DNA of 64,000 nucleotides from Pelagophyceae sp. CCMP2097 (taxonomy: Eukaryota; Sar; Pelagophyceae), in the NCBI GenBank assembly GCA_026770575.1, contig MU657197.1, positions 159,027 through 223,026 of the forward strand, read 5' to 3'. Below the pieces are notes generated by a model. That model made no database searches. It saw only the letters and a list, made by a program, of their open reading frames with translations, and was not told where the DNA came from. Of the stretch, positions 22,901 through 34,900 are shown piece by piece. How positions within the stretch are numbered: the first letter of the stretch is position 1; each line of letters begins with the position of its first letter. The position numbers and the translations under genes were made by a program.

Positions 22901-25900
22901 GAAGCGAGGGCCATGCTCGACCGGAGCAAGCCGCGCATCATCCTCGGAAGCGACGGCGCATTCGGCCTCGGCTGCCATCGAGGCCGAAGCAGGGGGCTTG
23001 TGCAATCTGGCTCGTGCAATTTGGACCCCCCCGGCTCGTGCAATTTGGACCCACCCGGCTCGCGGCTGTGCGGAGCGACCGAATCCGCCTTGGAGAGGTC
23101 GGACTTCGGCCCACGGCTCGACGGGTTGGACTTGAAAGGGTGGAGGGTGCGAGAACCCCACGTGTCCAAGAGCGTCGTCTCGGGTTGAGGGGGTTGAGGG
23201 CGGGGGTTCGAGTGAGCGAGTGCTCGGACGAGGGTTCGGGCCAGGGCGCGGGTTGGACTTCAAGGGTTCGGATCCGTGCGGGTTTCGGGCGCGGGTTCGA
23301 GTGAGGCTGAAAGAGCGAGGGGACGTTGCGGACCAAAGGACCGTACCTTCCGCTCTCGCCGGAATCACGCGGAGAGGCGCGTCTTCGGACTCGCCGCTGA
23401 GCGCGTCGAATGCGCGAGGTGGCGTCTTGAATCTCAAAACGGCCATTTTTTGAGTGAGGTGAGAATGAGAGGACAAGGTTTTTGAATCAAAACGCAACTC
23501 GAAGCCGAATTCGTCCTCTCACCCAGAACCTTTTTTAAAAATGACCGTTTTGAGATGCAAGACGCCACTTCGCGCAGTCGACGCGCGTTGAAGCGGCGAG
23601 TCCGAAAAAGCAACTCCTCGCGCGATTCGTCTCAGTTGCCTTTTCGGCGATAAACGTCGGTTTGGCCATTTGGAAGGGGGTCAAACCGACATATTGATCT
23701 CAGCTTAGAAGGCTCCTATCGAACAGCGGACCACGGAGGGTTCGGGTACGTGGGAGTTCGGGTACGTGGGAGTTGCGGAAAACGGGCCGTTTCAGCACTC
23801 GGTTTCGACGACATTTCTTCAGCCATGTTTTTCCTTTGAAGCACCGGACCACGGCGAGTTAGGGGCTCTCGGCCCCTGCGGGGCCCTATGCGACACGACC
23901 TGCCGAGGTGGCCCGGGAGGGGAGCCACACAGTGCTTAGATCGCGGTAGGCTCCTGCGGGGCCCTGTCCGTCAAAAGGAGCCTTCGCTCGTTGGCAAGCA
24001 TGTGGCAAGTCGATTGAGGCAATGGCGCAATCTCCGGGAAATGAAGTCGAAGCTGGAAGTCACCACGAGCCGCATGAGAAGCATACAGTGCCGTTCTCGA
24101 GTCATTTGCTCTCGGCCCCTGCGGGGCCCTCTGCCCCTTGTCAACGTCGCGTGGACCGTGGCTCCCGGAGGGCCCGATCCAGCTTCTAGGCCGCCTTTCG
24201 GGGGGCCGCCGCTCGAAAGACGTGCGGAGCATTGCACTTGAAAAGAGGCCGAAAGCGGGGGCTTTGCAACGTCGCGTTCGGCCGCCTTTCTTTAGGGCGC
24301 TCGTATTGAAACACCCGGCGGTGACGAGCCAGTCGCCCCAGGCGTCTTCTTCGCGTATAATGGGTGCCCAGAGTCGAAAACCCAGTCTCCTTCTTCGGTC
24401 GGGTTGCCCGACGTTTCGTTTTTTGCGACACTATTTGAAACCCCGTTGTGGAAACCGACGCCAAGAACCAACTCGTGTGCGCCTTTTGGGCAACGTCGGT
24501 CGAGGCGCCCGTTTCGGGCAGCCGTTCGAGACGACGGCCGGTTCAACGCCGAGTCGAGCCAGTGCCCAAAGAGGACCACCCCAGACAGCAACGGCGCCGT
24601 CCGACCTCTGTGCTTTTGCGTGCTCGAAAAAAGAGCCGCCTTTGGGGCACGCGCTTCTCTGGCTGCTCCAAGCCAAAGTCGGTCGTGGCGGACAAGGCGG
24701 CTTCGAGGCGACGTTGCTCCGAGTACGGCCCTTGTTGACATCGCCTCGAAACGGTCCGTGAGACAGCGGCCCTCGAGGCGACGTTGGAAGACGGTCTCAT
24801 CGGGCCGCAAGAGCCCACCACCATCGACAGCACTGCACGGCTCCCCGGGCACGTGGAACCCGTTTAGCCGAAGCGGTATCGCGGCGGTTTCGGTTTCGGC
24901 GGCGGAAGCGCCCCGGTGAGGGGGGTCCGCTTACGCGACGCGTGTCGTGGACGAGCAGGCCCGGGGTGAGAGCACCAAGAGTGCGGCCTCTTTCGGTGCA
25001 AATGGAACCGGGCATCTCGCTCGTCGACCAGAGACACTTGCGGTGCGCATCGCCCTTCGCAACGCCCCAAACTTGGAGAGCGGCAGGTCGAATTCCTGGC
25101 CGGGTCAAGAAGAAGCCACCCAGCAACGTGCTTCGGGACAGTCTTGGGGGAGTGCAGTCCATCGTGGTCGGCTCAAGGCCCCGGAAGGGGCCCTATACCA
25201 CTTGATTGCCCAAAGTCCAAAACCAAAACCAAAAGGCCAAAAGCGCAAATCCAAGATCCAAAACCAACATGTCACAATCGCAACGAGGCAGCTCTTTAAA
25301 GATTTAATAAAATCCCAAGGGGCGTATTTTGAGACTGGCTCACAAATGTGGAAATAGATTTGATAAAATCCCAAATATCCGCCTTGATGAGATTTCGACG
25401 TGCCTGTGGTTTGGGATGGTGGATTTGCGCGTTTGCTTTGGGCCTTTTGCTTTTGGTTTTGGACTTTGGGCAATCAAGTGGCAACTGCTGTCCCTTTTTG
25501 AGAGGCGCTCCAAGAAGGCCCTCTCGCTTTGGACCGCCTCTCTTTGGAATCGCAGAGCGGGCACTTGCAGGCGAGGTCCGCGACCGCGCCTGCCGCAAGC
25601 CGCGCCGGCGCCGACAATGGGGCATTCGGCGGCCGAGTGGTGGTCCTCCGCCTCTGTTTTGATGCCTCTGTTCGGCCGGGTTCCGCCGGCGCGTTTTCTC
25701 GGGCCTCTCGGGAGGTGCGTTTTCTCAGGCCGTTCTCGGCCGTTTTCGGACGCCCTCGACAAGGTCAAGCTCCGCAACTTGGGATTCCAACGCATCTCCT
25801 TGAGCGCCCTTTTGGGCTTGAGCGGCATTGGCCGTCCTCGAAATGGCCCCGCCAGTCTGGAAGAAGAAGCGCCTCAAATGCGCCCGAAAGCCTTTCTTGG

Positions 25901-28900
25901 CCGTTTTGAGACCGGGGTGCCTTTAGAGCAAACCGCCTCCTTTGGGAGGCGGGCCTCGAGTCGGCCCCTCTTCAGACAAACCGTTGCCGCAATTCGGACC
26001 CTTGCTTCGACTGGCCCTTTTTCGAAAAGTTTTTCAAAAAAGTTTTTAAAAAGCCGTTTCCCAAATCGATGTCTCCATAGGGCCGTGCGGCCTCCAAGGA
26101 CTCGAATTTAGGCTCAAGAGGGTTCGAAAGGGGGCCTCCGAGGGCCATCTGGCCGTCGATGCGGGGAGGGCCCGTTGAGTGCGCATTTTCGACTTTGATA
26201 GGGAGCCATTTCAACGCAGAGGTCGCAAGTCCGGTCCCCTTGCTGTTGGGGGCTGCCTCTTTGGGGGTCCCCTAAGCCGTCTTCCGAGATTGGGGCGCGG
26301 GTCCGTGCCTCCGGAGGCCGTCGGGGCTGAGGCAGAGCACGACGCGGAGGTGCAGCCCTTCCGGAAAAGCGCCGTCGGTCGTGCGCTCGTCCGGACTCAA
26401 GAGCGAGTCCAAGTCGCCCTTGACGCAGGCCTCGAGCGGGACCCAAGAACGCTCGTCTGCCACGTCCGAGTCCGCGACGAGGAGCGTGGTCGGGCCATTT
26501 TTTGCGGCTTTGATCACGTCCTGTAATTCTTTTTGAAATGCGTGCTCTGTGTCCGCGTTTTTCGAAACGCGGCGGACCGTCTGCCCCGCCAAGACCGCCG
26601 CCATTTCGGCGACGGACTTCTTGCCGCACCCGGGCCCGCCGACGAGGATCAGGGGGCCGCCGTGTTGGATGACCCTGAGCGCGCGCGCGACGTGGCAGAC
26701 GGCGTCGTGGAAGAAGCAAAAGTCTTCCAACCCGGTGCCCGCCAGCGCGCTCGAAAACGTCCGACTCAGCGAGTCCAAGTCGTCGGCCAGACCGTACTCG
26801 CCGAGCCCGCAAAAGACCAAGGGCTTGGCGTGCTCGCCGAAGACGTCGTCGGGCGCGTTGGGAAAGTGCACCTTGGCCGTTTCAGCGAGCGTGGTCCGGA
26901 AGTGTGCGACGCGGTCCGCGCGCGCCAGAGCGTCGCCGTACGTCCGCTCCGCCTCGTGGGCCCAGAGCAAGACGTCGTGCTTCTTCGCAAAGGTGGCCAG
27001 ACTGCGGCAGAGCCGCACGAGGTGCGCGAGATTGAAGCCGCCGTGCCCCGGATCCGGCCGGAACTGCGCCGAGACGCGCAGGTGCAGATCCACCGACGAT
27101 TCGACCATCGCCTCGGACGCGCCGCTCGAAACGCCTCCGGCCCGGAAGAGCGCCTCGAAGATGGTCTTCACGGAAGCGGCGCAGGGCGCGCCGAGGGCGA
27201 GCGTCGAAAAGTGCCGTCGGAGCCGCGGGTTGATGGCGCCCCTATCCGGGTCCAAGCAGGCGACGTACTGCGAGTCCGAGAATCGCTTCACCGCCTGACC
27301 AGAGTCGTCCCACTCGCCGTAGTCGAGATGGTGGCGGAAGACCTCGAGTGCCGGCTGCGTCTCAAAGTCGTCCTTGCGAGGCAGGTTCAAATCGTCGACG
27401 AAAAAAACGACGGTGCCACTCCCGGCCGCGGTGCGCCAAGCTCGGGACAAGTGCGTGCGGCCGAGGTGCGCGCAACTGTAATAATTCAAATCCACCTTGG
27501 CGAAGCGCCTGGCCGGCGCCAGCCGCAAGCTCTGGACCATGAGCGTCTTGCCTGCGCCGGCCGGGCCCGCGACGAGGGCGGGGTGGCCAGCGGAGACGAG
27601 GAGGTGAAGCCAGTGCCTAGATCTCCACGTGCATCCCCGGCGGTTCGGGAAACGTTTTCGACATGGGCCTTTTCGGTCAACGAGTTGGAAAAGGTGACGA
27701 CGGTGCCACTCAAACGCCGCCCCTTGGCCTCTTTGCGCGGGTCCGCCCAGAATGAACATGCCCTCCGATTTTGCAGTTGCGGGTTTTGCAGTTGCGGCAG
27801 CGCCCCTCGACGCCGAAAAGGTCGACCATCGAGACCGCCCCTCGAGCGGCCCCGTCGAGCGGGCCCGTCGAGCGGGCCGCACTGGGCCGTACAGGACCCC
27901 GCGAGCCCGGCCTTTGTTGCCCTCCGTTTCGAAAGGGCCCTCCAAAGAGGCAGCGGCTCTCTCGATGGACGTCCGGCTCGACGGCCGTCCGGGACCGCTG
28001 GGCCGTTGCAGCGTCGCCGGACCATCCAACGGACCTTATGACGGCGAAGTCGCCCTTCCGCTCCGCGGGGCGGTCTGCCCTTCCGCTCCGCCGGTTTGGG
28101 TATTCGTTTTCTTTTCGACGGTTCTCGACGCGGCCGGCACGAGACGCTCGCCGTCTCTTTCGTCGGGACGGTCGTGTCGTGCATATTCGACGCGTTGCCC
28201 ATTTGGAACGACGGCGCACTCGACCAGGGTTCGAACGTGTTGGAGGCGACGTCGAGCCAATAGTCGAAAATCGTGCCGCGCGGCGGCAGTTTCACCTAGA
28301 CCAGAGGCGCCTCCCTTTTGCGGCGATTTGGCGCTTTGGGTGGGCTCCAAACCGAGTTGGACCCGCTTCTTGGAATCGCCCAAAACGTGGCCTCAAAGAA
28401 TCCGACCGCATGCCGACTTTTCAAATTCAGGCCGACCAACGGGTCCACCCCTTGGCGTCCCAAGCGGATCCAACCCGCCTCGTGCAACGTGTGGATAGGG
28501 CCGACGACGATCGACCGCTTTGTATGCCCCCCCGGCCATGTCACACCGCCGGAGCGGGGCGCGCGACGTCGCGGTTTCGGCGGTTCAAAGGCCAGGGTTC
28601 GGCGAGGTGCCTTCTTTGGCGCGTCGACCTTTGCGGGCATCGTTGACCGGCGCTGAGAAGTCGCCCTTTGACGGACTCGGGCTCGAGGCCGCCGCAACTG
28701 CGCCTCCGCGGGCGCGCAAGAAAGGGCTCCTCCGCCGCAACACGCACGCCTGGATGCTGCGCCCAGTTGAGGCCGGTTCCAAAGGTGCATTCCAACAAAG
28801 GTCCGCTCGGGGGCTCCAACACCGGCCCCTCGACGGGGTCGCGGTGAAGGGGCCCGCCCGGAGCTTTGAAGACGTGCCGGGAAGAGCGCATTCCCAGAGC

Positions 28901-31900
28901 CGCAATGGTTCGCTGGAGCCGCCAAGAATGCGGTTCCCCGGTTGATTGAGAGACGTCGATTCTCGAGAGCGCCAACGGTCGGGGCAACGTACGGCCACCG
29001 CCGGGAGCTAGGCGACTTGGAGCACCCCAGTGCCCACAGCAAGGAATCTCTGAATAGGGCCCGGGCCATGCAGCCACGTTTGACAAGGGGCCGTGCTGCG
29101 TTCAAGGGCACCGGCTCCCGTCCTTTTGCGGGGCCCCCGGATTCGGACCACCTTGGAAAAGCCGGCCCTCGGAATCGCCCTCAAACGGCCCCTTGGAAAG
29201 CCCTTTCGAAACACGGTCCTGCAAGACGACGGCGCATCGAGAAAAACGGCAGATCGAACAGGCCGCAAGAAACGCAAGGCCGCGGCAAGGGCGGTCGCCG
29301 AACCCCCGTGGACTTTGCCGAGGGGCGACGCTGCCGTGTCAACGGCCCCGTTTCAACGGCCCCTTTTGAAAGGGCCCCGGCAAAAACGGCGCCTTTCCCA
29401 AGCCGAGCGAGATGCGCCTGGAGCGCCGGGCGGGGTGCCGAAAAGGGCGCAAAGAGGCATCCGTGCCAACGGGCCGAATTGAAGCACGCGTCGGGACGAA
29501 CCCGAGTCCGCAAATGCGCCTTGGTCGACGAGCGAGATGCCCGGTTGGTCGAACCGCGCCACGAAACCCCCGGTGCGTTGGCCCCGCCGAAACCGCGACG
29601 GCGGCGCCGCGTTGACCGATTTTGCTCAACTGGCCAGGGAGCCGTGCAGTGCTGTCGAGAGTGGCTCGATTGCGGGGCCCCTCTTCTGCAGGACCCTCTC
29701 GGGGACTGCCTCTCGAGGGGCCGTCTCTTCGGGCCGTCTCTTCGGACCGTCTCCGGAACCCCGCCTCTTCGGCGACCCTTTGGCAAATCGTCCCGTTTCG
29801 AGGACCCTTCGAACGGCCGTTTTGAAGAGGACCGCCAGGTCAAGAGCCAAAGGGACCGCCGTCGTCTCCAGGACCGCCTCGGGGTCGTCGCGGTGACGTC
29901 GCGCGGCCGCTTGGGCGCATCACCCGGGTTCGCCACACAGTGCTGCCGGGACTGCGTTTGCTCCCTTTTGCGGGGCCGTCTTCGAAAACCCGTCTTTCGG
30001 GGGCCGCATTTTTCAGACCGTCTTCTCCGCAATCTTCCCCGACCTTTGCGCTTCGCACCCAGACGTTGCCGGGGGCAAGCGGGGCCCCAAAAGGTGCCTT
30101 CAGGGGCGGACCACTCGAAGAGCACGTCGGACGGCGCCGGGCGAGGTCCGAGATGAAGCCGAAATCGCGCCCAAAAAGGGCGGCCAATCTGGGCCGCACC
30201 CAAAAAGGGCGGCGACCCTTTTCTCGTTACGCATTGTTTCCCGTAGGGAGCCGCTCCTCTTGTAAAGAGGGACGGACCTCGTCGTGGGGACCCCAGAGCA
30301 GGCGCCCTTCAGTGGGCTTACCCCCTTCGGGGGCCCTGTTTTTTTGGGCCGCATGCCAAAGGCGCAGTCCAAGACGCACGCCAAAGACGCAGTCCAAGAT
30401 GGGCCGTCCAAGATGACCGGAGACGGCGCAAATCCGAGAGGGGGAGCTGCTCCGGGGGAGCATTCGAACCCCGATTGCAGCACAGGACGGCTCCGAGGAT
30501 GCCACGTCTCCTCGAAGAGCATGCTCGAAAAGCACAGTCTCCTTCTTAGAGATGCCCACCTTTGTGCCTTTTGGGTCTATTTGGATTCCAAACGTGCGGA
30601 ATTCGACGACGCCGTTTGCAGCGCGCCGTTTGAAACGTCTTGTGCCACCAGTCTGAGAATTTCGCGCGGTGGCCGTGCTCCAGGAGTGCGGCGCCAAATG
30701 CCCAGATGCAGCAAAACACAAACTGCGTCTCGAAGACGGCGTCGTCCAACGCCGCCGGTTTGAAGCTGCAATCCAAAAGACGCAACAGAGTCGAGACCCC
30801 TTCCATGTCCTCCAAAGGCACCGCGGCGGCGCAGTCGAGGCGGAGGTACGCGAGCGTGAGACGCACGTACTTCTCGAACAGGCTGGAAAACACCGCGCCC
30901 GCGTCCTCGGGGAAGCCCGAACCGGGTCGGCCCACCTTCAAGACCCACGCCCCGACGAGGCTCCAAGGCACGTCCGACGCGACGTATAAAACGCCGCAGC
31001 GCGAGACGGCGGCCGGCGTGGCGAAGCGCACATCGCGGCTTTCGAGCACCTGCGTCTTTGTCGATGCGGCAGATGCGTTCGGCCACCCCTGCCAACGGCC
31101 GCAAGGTCGGGGAAAAGGCCGTTTTCCAAAAGACGCAGTTTGGACCAATTTCACGTGCGGCCCGAGCGCGACGCGCTCGTTGGATGCCAGGGTGAGGGTG
31201 CGCGGTTCGTCCATGACCGAATGCAGCGACTCGATCCAGCGAGCGTCGACGTCGCCGTCGAGCACCTACGGCACAATTTCGGAAGAGACGTTTCGAAAAA
31301 GCACGTTCCGAAAAAGAACTTGGGCCTTTGTGCGTTTTCGAAAGGGCCCCGATTTGGGCCCATCCACGAGGAAAAAACAGACACAGTCTGCGGGCCTCCG
31401 AGGGGCCTTCCACGACGACTCTACAAGGCGGACCGGAGGGCTTTTGAATAGGGACCTCCGCAAACAAGGGACCTCGTCAAACAAGGGACCTCGTCAAACA
31501 AGGGACCTCGTCAAACAAGTAAACTCGTCAAACAAGTAAACCTCGTCAAAGGAGTGGTCCTTTCAAAGTTCATCTTCGACTGCATTCAAGACGGTCTGCA
31601 GAGAGCCGAGGCGACTCTGGTCAAACGGCGGAACAATGTCGGCCGTTTTGACCCCGCGACGGCAACGAAATGACGGCCCAAGTGACCCTCCAAAGGCACA
31701 CGACCTTTAGGGGCGGTCTGAAGAGAAGGCCGCTTCGAGGAGAAGGCCGCTTCGACAGTCATCTTCAACCGTCTTCAAAAGGCCGTCTGAGAAGAGACAG
31801 CCAGCAAGGCCTTTTCGAGGCGGCTCAAGACGGTCTCTCGAGGGACGGTCCGAAGAGACGGTTCAACGAGACGGCCCGTCGGGAACGGCCTCGGCCCGTC

Positions 31901-34900
31901 CTCGGACGGCCCGTTCTCGAACGACCTCGAGGTGGTCTTTGGAAATGCGGGTTTTCGAAAGGCAGGGCCCCTCTGGCATTTTCTCAACGGCCTCTTTTTC
32001 GAAAGGCCCACCTCGTCGCAGAGGCCTTTGGTGCCGTTGAGACACCGTCTTTCGCCCTGAACCGAACACAGGATCATTCCGAGTCCGGGCGAGTCTCTGG
32101 CCTTGTCGACGGCGCATTTCATTGGGAGGGGCCGTCTCCGCGGGGCTCTCCTTGGCGCGTGCCGTGGAAGAGCGGGGGCTTTGCGGGGACCCCACTCTTC
32201 CACCGATTTTCGTCTGCAAAGGGGCTTTTGTCGCCCAAACTTGCGCGTCGGGATGCCGTCTGAAAAGGGGTCCGTTTCCGGGCGGGCGTCGGACGGCGCG
32301 CCTTTGGGATTCGGCCCTCCAACGGCGCGCTGCCTTCCAACCCCGCTTTTTCAAGCCGTGCCACGCTGGAAGGTACGATCCATTTCATTTTGTCCTCGGC
32401 GCCGCGCAGCAGTTTGGTCAAGAGCCCGTCCCGCCACGCGTTCGTTTCGGCGTCGAGGGAGCCGTACAGCATCGCGGTCGAGTGGACCTTTGGGTTGAGC
32501 GCGTGGAAGCGGACCTACGTCTCCGGAGTTGCCCCTTTCTTTTTTGGCGATTCGAGTTGCCCCTTTCTGCGACGGACCTTTTGCTCGTGCGAGTTGAACG
32601 ACTGCTGGAGTGTCTTCCACGTCGTCGACTTGCCCGACCCGGCGGCTCCCAAGACGAAGACGCAGTGCCGCGACTCCATCAAGACGCCGAGCTGCTCGAC
32701 GCGGCTCAGGAAAACCGGGTCCGGCCAGAGTCCGGCGGCTTGCGCGGCGTTGGAGATGCTCTTGGCCACCCGGGGTTCTAAAAAGACCACGTTCGGAAAC
32801 AAATCCAGCAGCGTGGCTTCGGCCCCTTGGCGGTCTTCCTCGTGATGCATCTTCGGCAAGAACACGTCGCGCACCGCGTGCAAGACGCAAAACTCTTCGT
32901 CCTGCGCCGGGTCCCTCCTCTTCAAAGCCCCCGCCGTAAGGCAGGCGTGCTTCGCGCCCCGCACGTCTCCGGCGCCCTCGGTGCGCAGTTGAACGAAGGC
33001 GTCCAGTTTGCGGCCCAGCGAGTCGGCCTTCAAGAACCCCTCTGAGAAAAGGACGGCTTGGCAAATCTTCAAGCAGTCGGGTTTTGCCATGGCCACGGGG
33101 CGGCACAGCGCCTTGAACGCCTCTGGCAAGACTGCGTGGCTCGAGCGCAGCGTGGCAAAGAACGCGCACCTCGGGTCGACGACGGCTTGGCCGTCGAGGT
33201 GGGCCGATTCTTTTCTGGCCAAGAGGTCTTTTTTGGCCAAGAGGGCCGACAAGAGGCCGGCGCAGAGGGCGAGCTTTTCCGGTTGCAGTCTGTCAAAGTC
33301 GCGCAGAATCACCCACGCCCCCGAGGCGGCCAGGCCCTTGAAGATGCGCCCGAGGCCGCACAGCTCCGTGGCCGCGCTGCACGTGAAGGCGTAACAGCAC
33401 TGGCCCAGATTTGCTGCCAAGTCTTCCACCGAGGCGGCCTTGCCGCTCCGACCAAACGTCGCCAGGCCCAGGCCGAGCTGCAGCGCGCGCGTCGCAGACA
33501 CGAAGAAACGGTCCGTCAACGGCGTCACGACGAGGCGCGGAGCATCGCCGACGTATTCGAAGCCGTAGAGGAAAGAGGCCTCGCAGACGCGCACCTCCGG
33601 AGACACCTAAAAGTTGGCCCACTCGGACAAAGGCCGACTTGGACAAAGGCCGCGTGGGCAAGCCACTCGGAAACCCCCGCTGGAAACACGGCGCCGCACA
33701 GATTCGGAGCGCCGAGAACGGCCCGTGGAACAAAACGGCGACAACGGCCCGTGGAACAAAACGGCGACAACGGCCCGTGGAACAAAACGGCGACAACGGC
33801 CCGTGGAACAAAACGGCGACAACGGCCCGTGGAACAAAACGGCCGCATCAGAGCAACGGCCGCCGAAGACCGTTGAAAGGGACCGTTGAAAGGGACCGTT
33901 GAAAGGGACCGTCTTCAAGGGGCCGTTGAAAGGGGTCGCCGGCGGGCCATCTCTGCGGACCGTCGAAAGGGACCCACGACAGGCCGCCTCTGCGGACCCG
34001 TCTTCGGGACTCGCGACAGGCCGCCTCTGCGGACCCGTCTCCGGTTCGCCTCTGCGGACCCGTCTTTGGGCCCGTCTTCAAGGGACCGTCTTCATGGGGA
34101 CCGTCGAACGGCCTTTTGAAACCCATCGCACCGTCTCCGCTGCTTTTGGCCGTCCGGACGCTCGCAAACCGTGGCTTCCAAGGCCTTTTTTCGTTCAACG
34201 GCGCTTCCGGGGCGCTTCCGGGGTGATATGGACGCCCCCCTTGAATCCCGGAAAATGAGGGACCGCCCCGAGCCCGCGGCCTGCGGACCGTCCCCAACGG
34301 ACCTTTTCAACGCCTTTTTTCAAAAAAATGGCCCTTTTTCAAACGGACCGTCCTCAACGGATCTTTTTCGACGGACCATTGAAAGGGGCCGCCGGACGGG
34401 GCCGTTTCGAAGGGGGCCGCATCCTTCCACCGCGGCATTTCCGGATTGAAAAAGGGGCCTTTTCGAACGCCGGTTCGAAACGGGCCCGCACAAAAGTCCT
34501 CGAGGGCTTTTGGATAGAAGCCCTTGAACCGTCGACCGGGGCCGTCCACCAAATCACCAACGGACGGCGCGCACTCGCCTCCCGGGCCCCTCTCCCGGTC
34601 TGCCGAGGGGCATTTGGGACCCGTCGGAGGCGGGCCGCTCAAAAATGAGCCGCTCAAAAAGGGACCGCCGAAAAGTCTCCAAACGTCGAAAAAGTCCGGA
34701 GCAGAGGGCCCCGCCTCCACGGGGGCCGTTTTCAAGACGGGCCGTTGAAAGGGGCCGTTTTCGAGGCAACGCGTCTTCCGCGGGCCGTTTGGATGCACGG
34801 GTGGCGCTGCCTCGAATGGCTCTGGGTTGCCCCTCTTGGTGCCGGCCCGTTGTCCCCGTCTCCGTCATCCCGTCTCCGCCTCTGCATTCCACCACGTTTG

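Noticed and set aside
25329..26111. A 260-codon plus-strand frame
   Set aside because: It overlaps the 25.2-kb foldback element and repeat-derived intron 16. Composition is Arg/Pro/Ser-rich, as expected of GC-rich noncoding DNA.
33607..33918. Repeated peptide frame (GPWNKTATT and similar) at the 26-bp array
   Set aside because: The 26-bp period shifts frame at each unit, so all three frames stay open by chance. It lies between exons 10 and 11.
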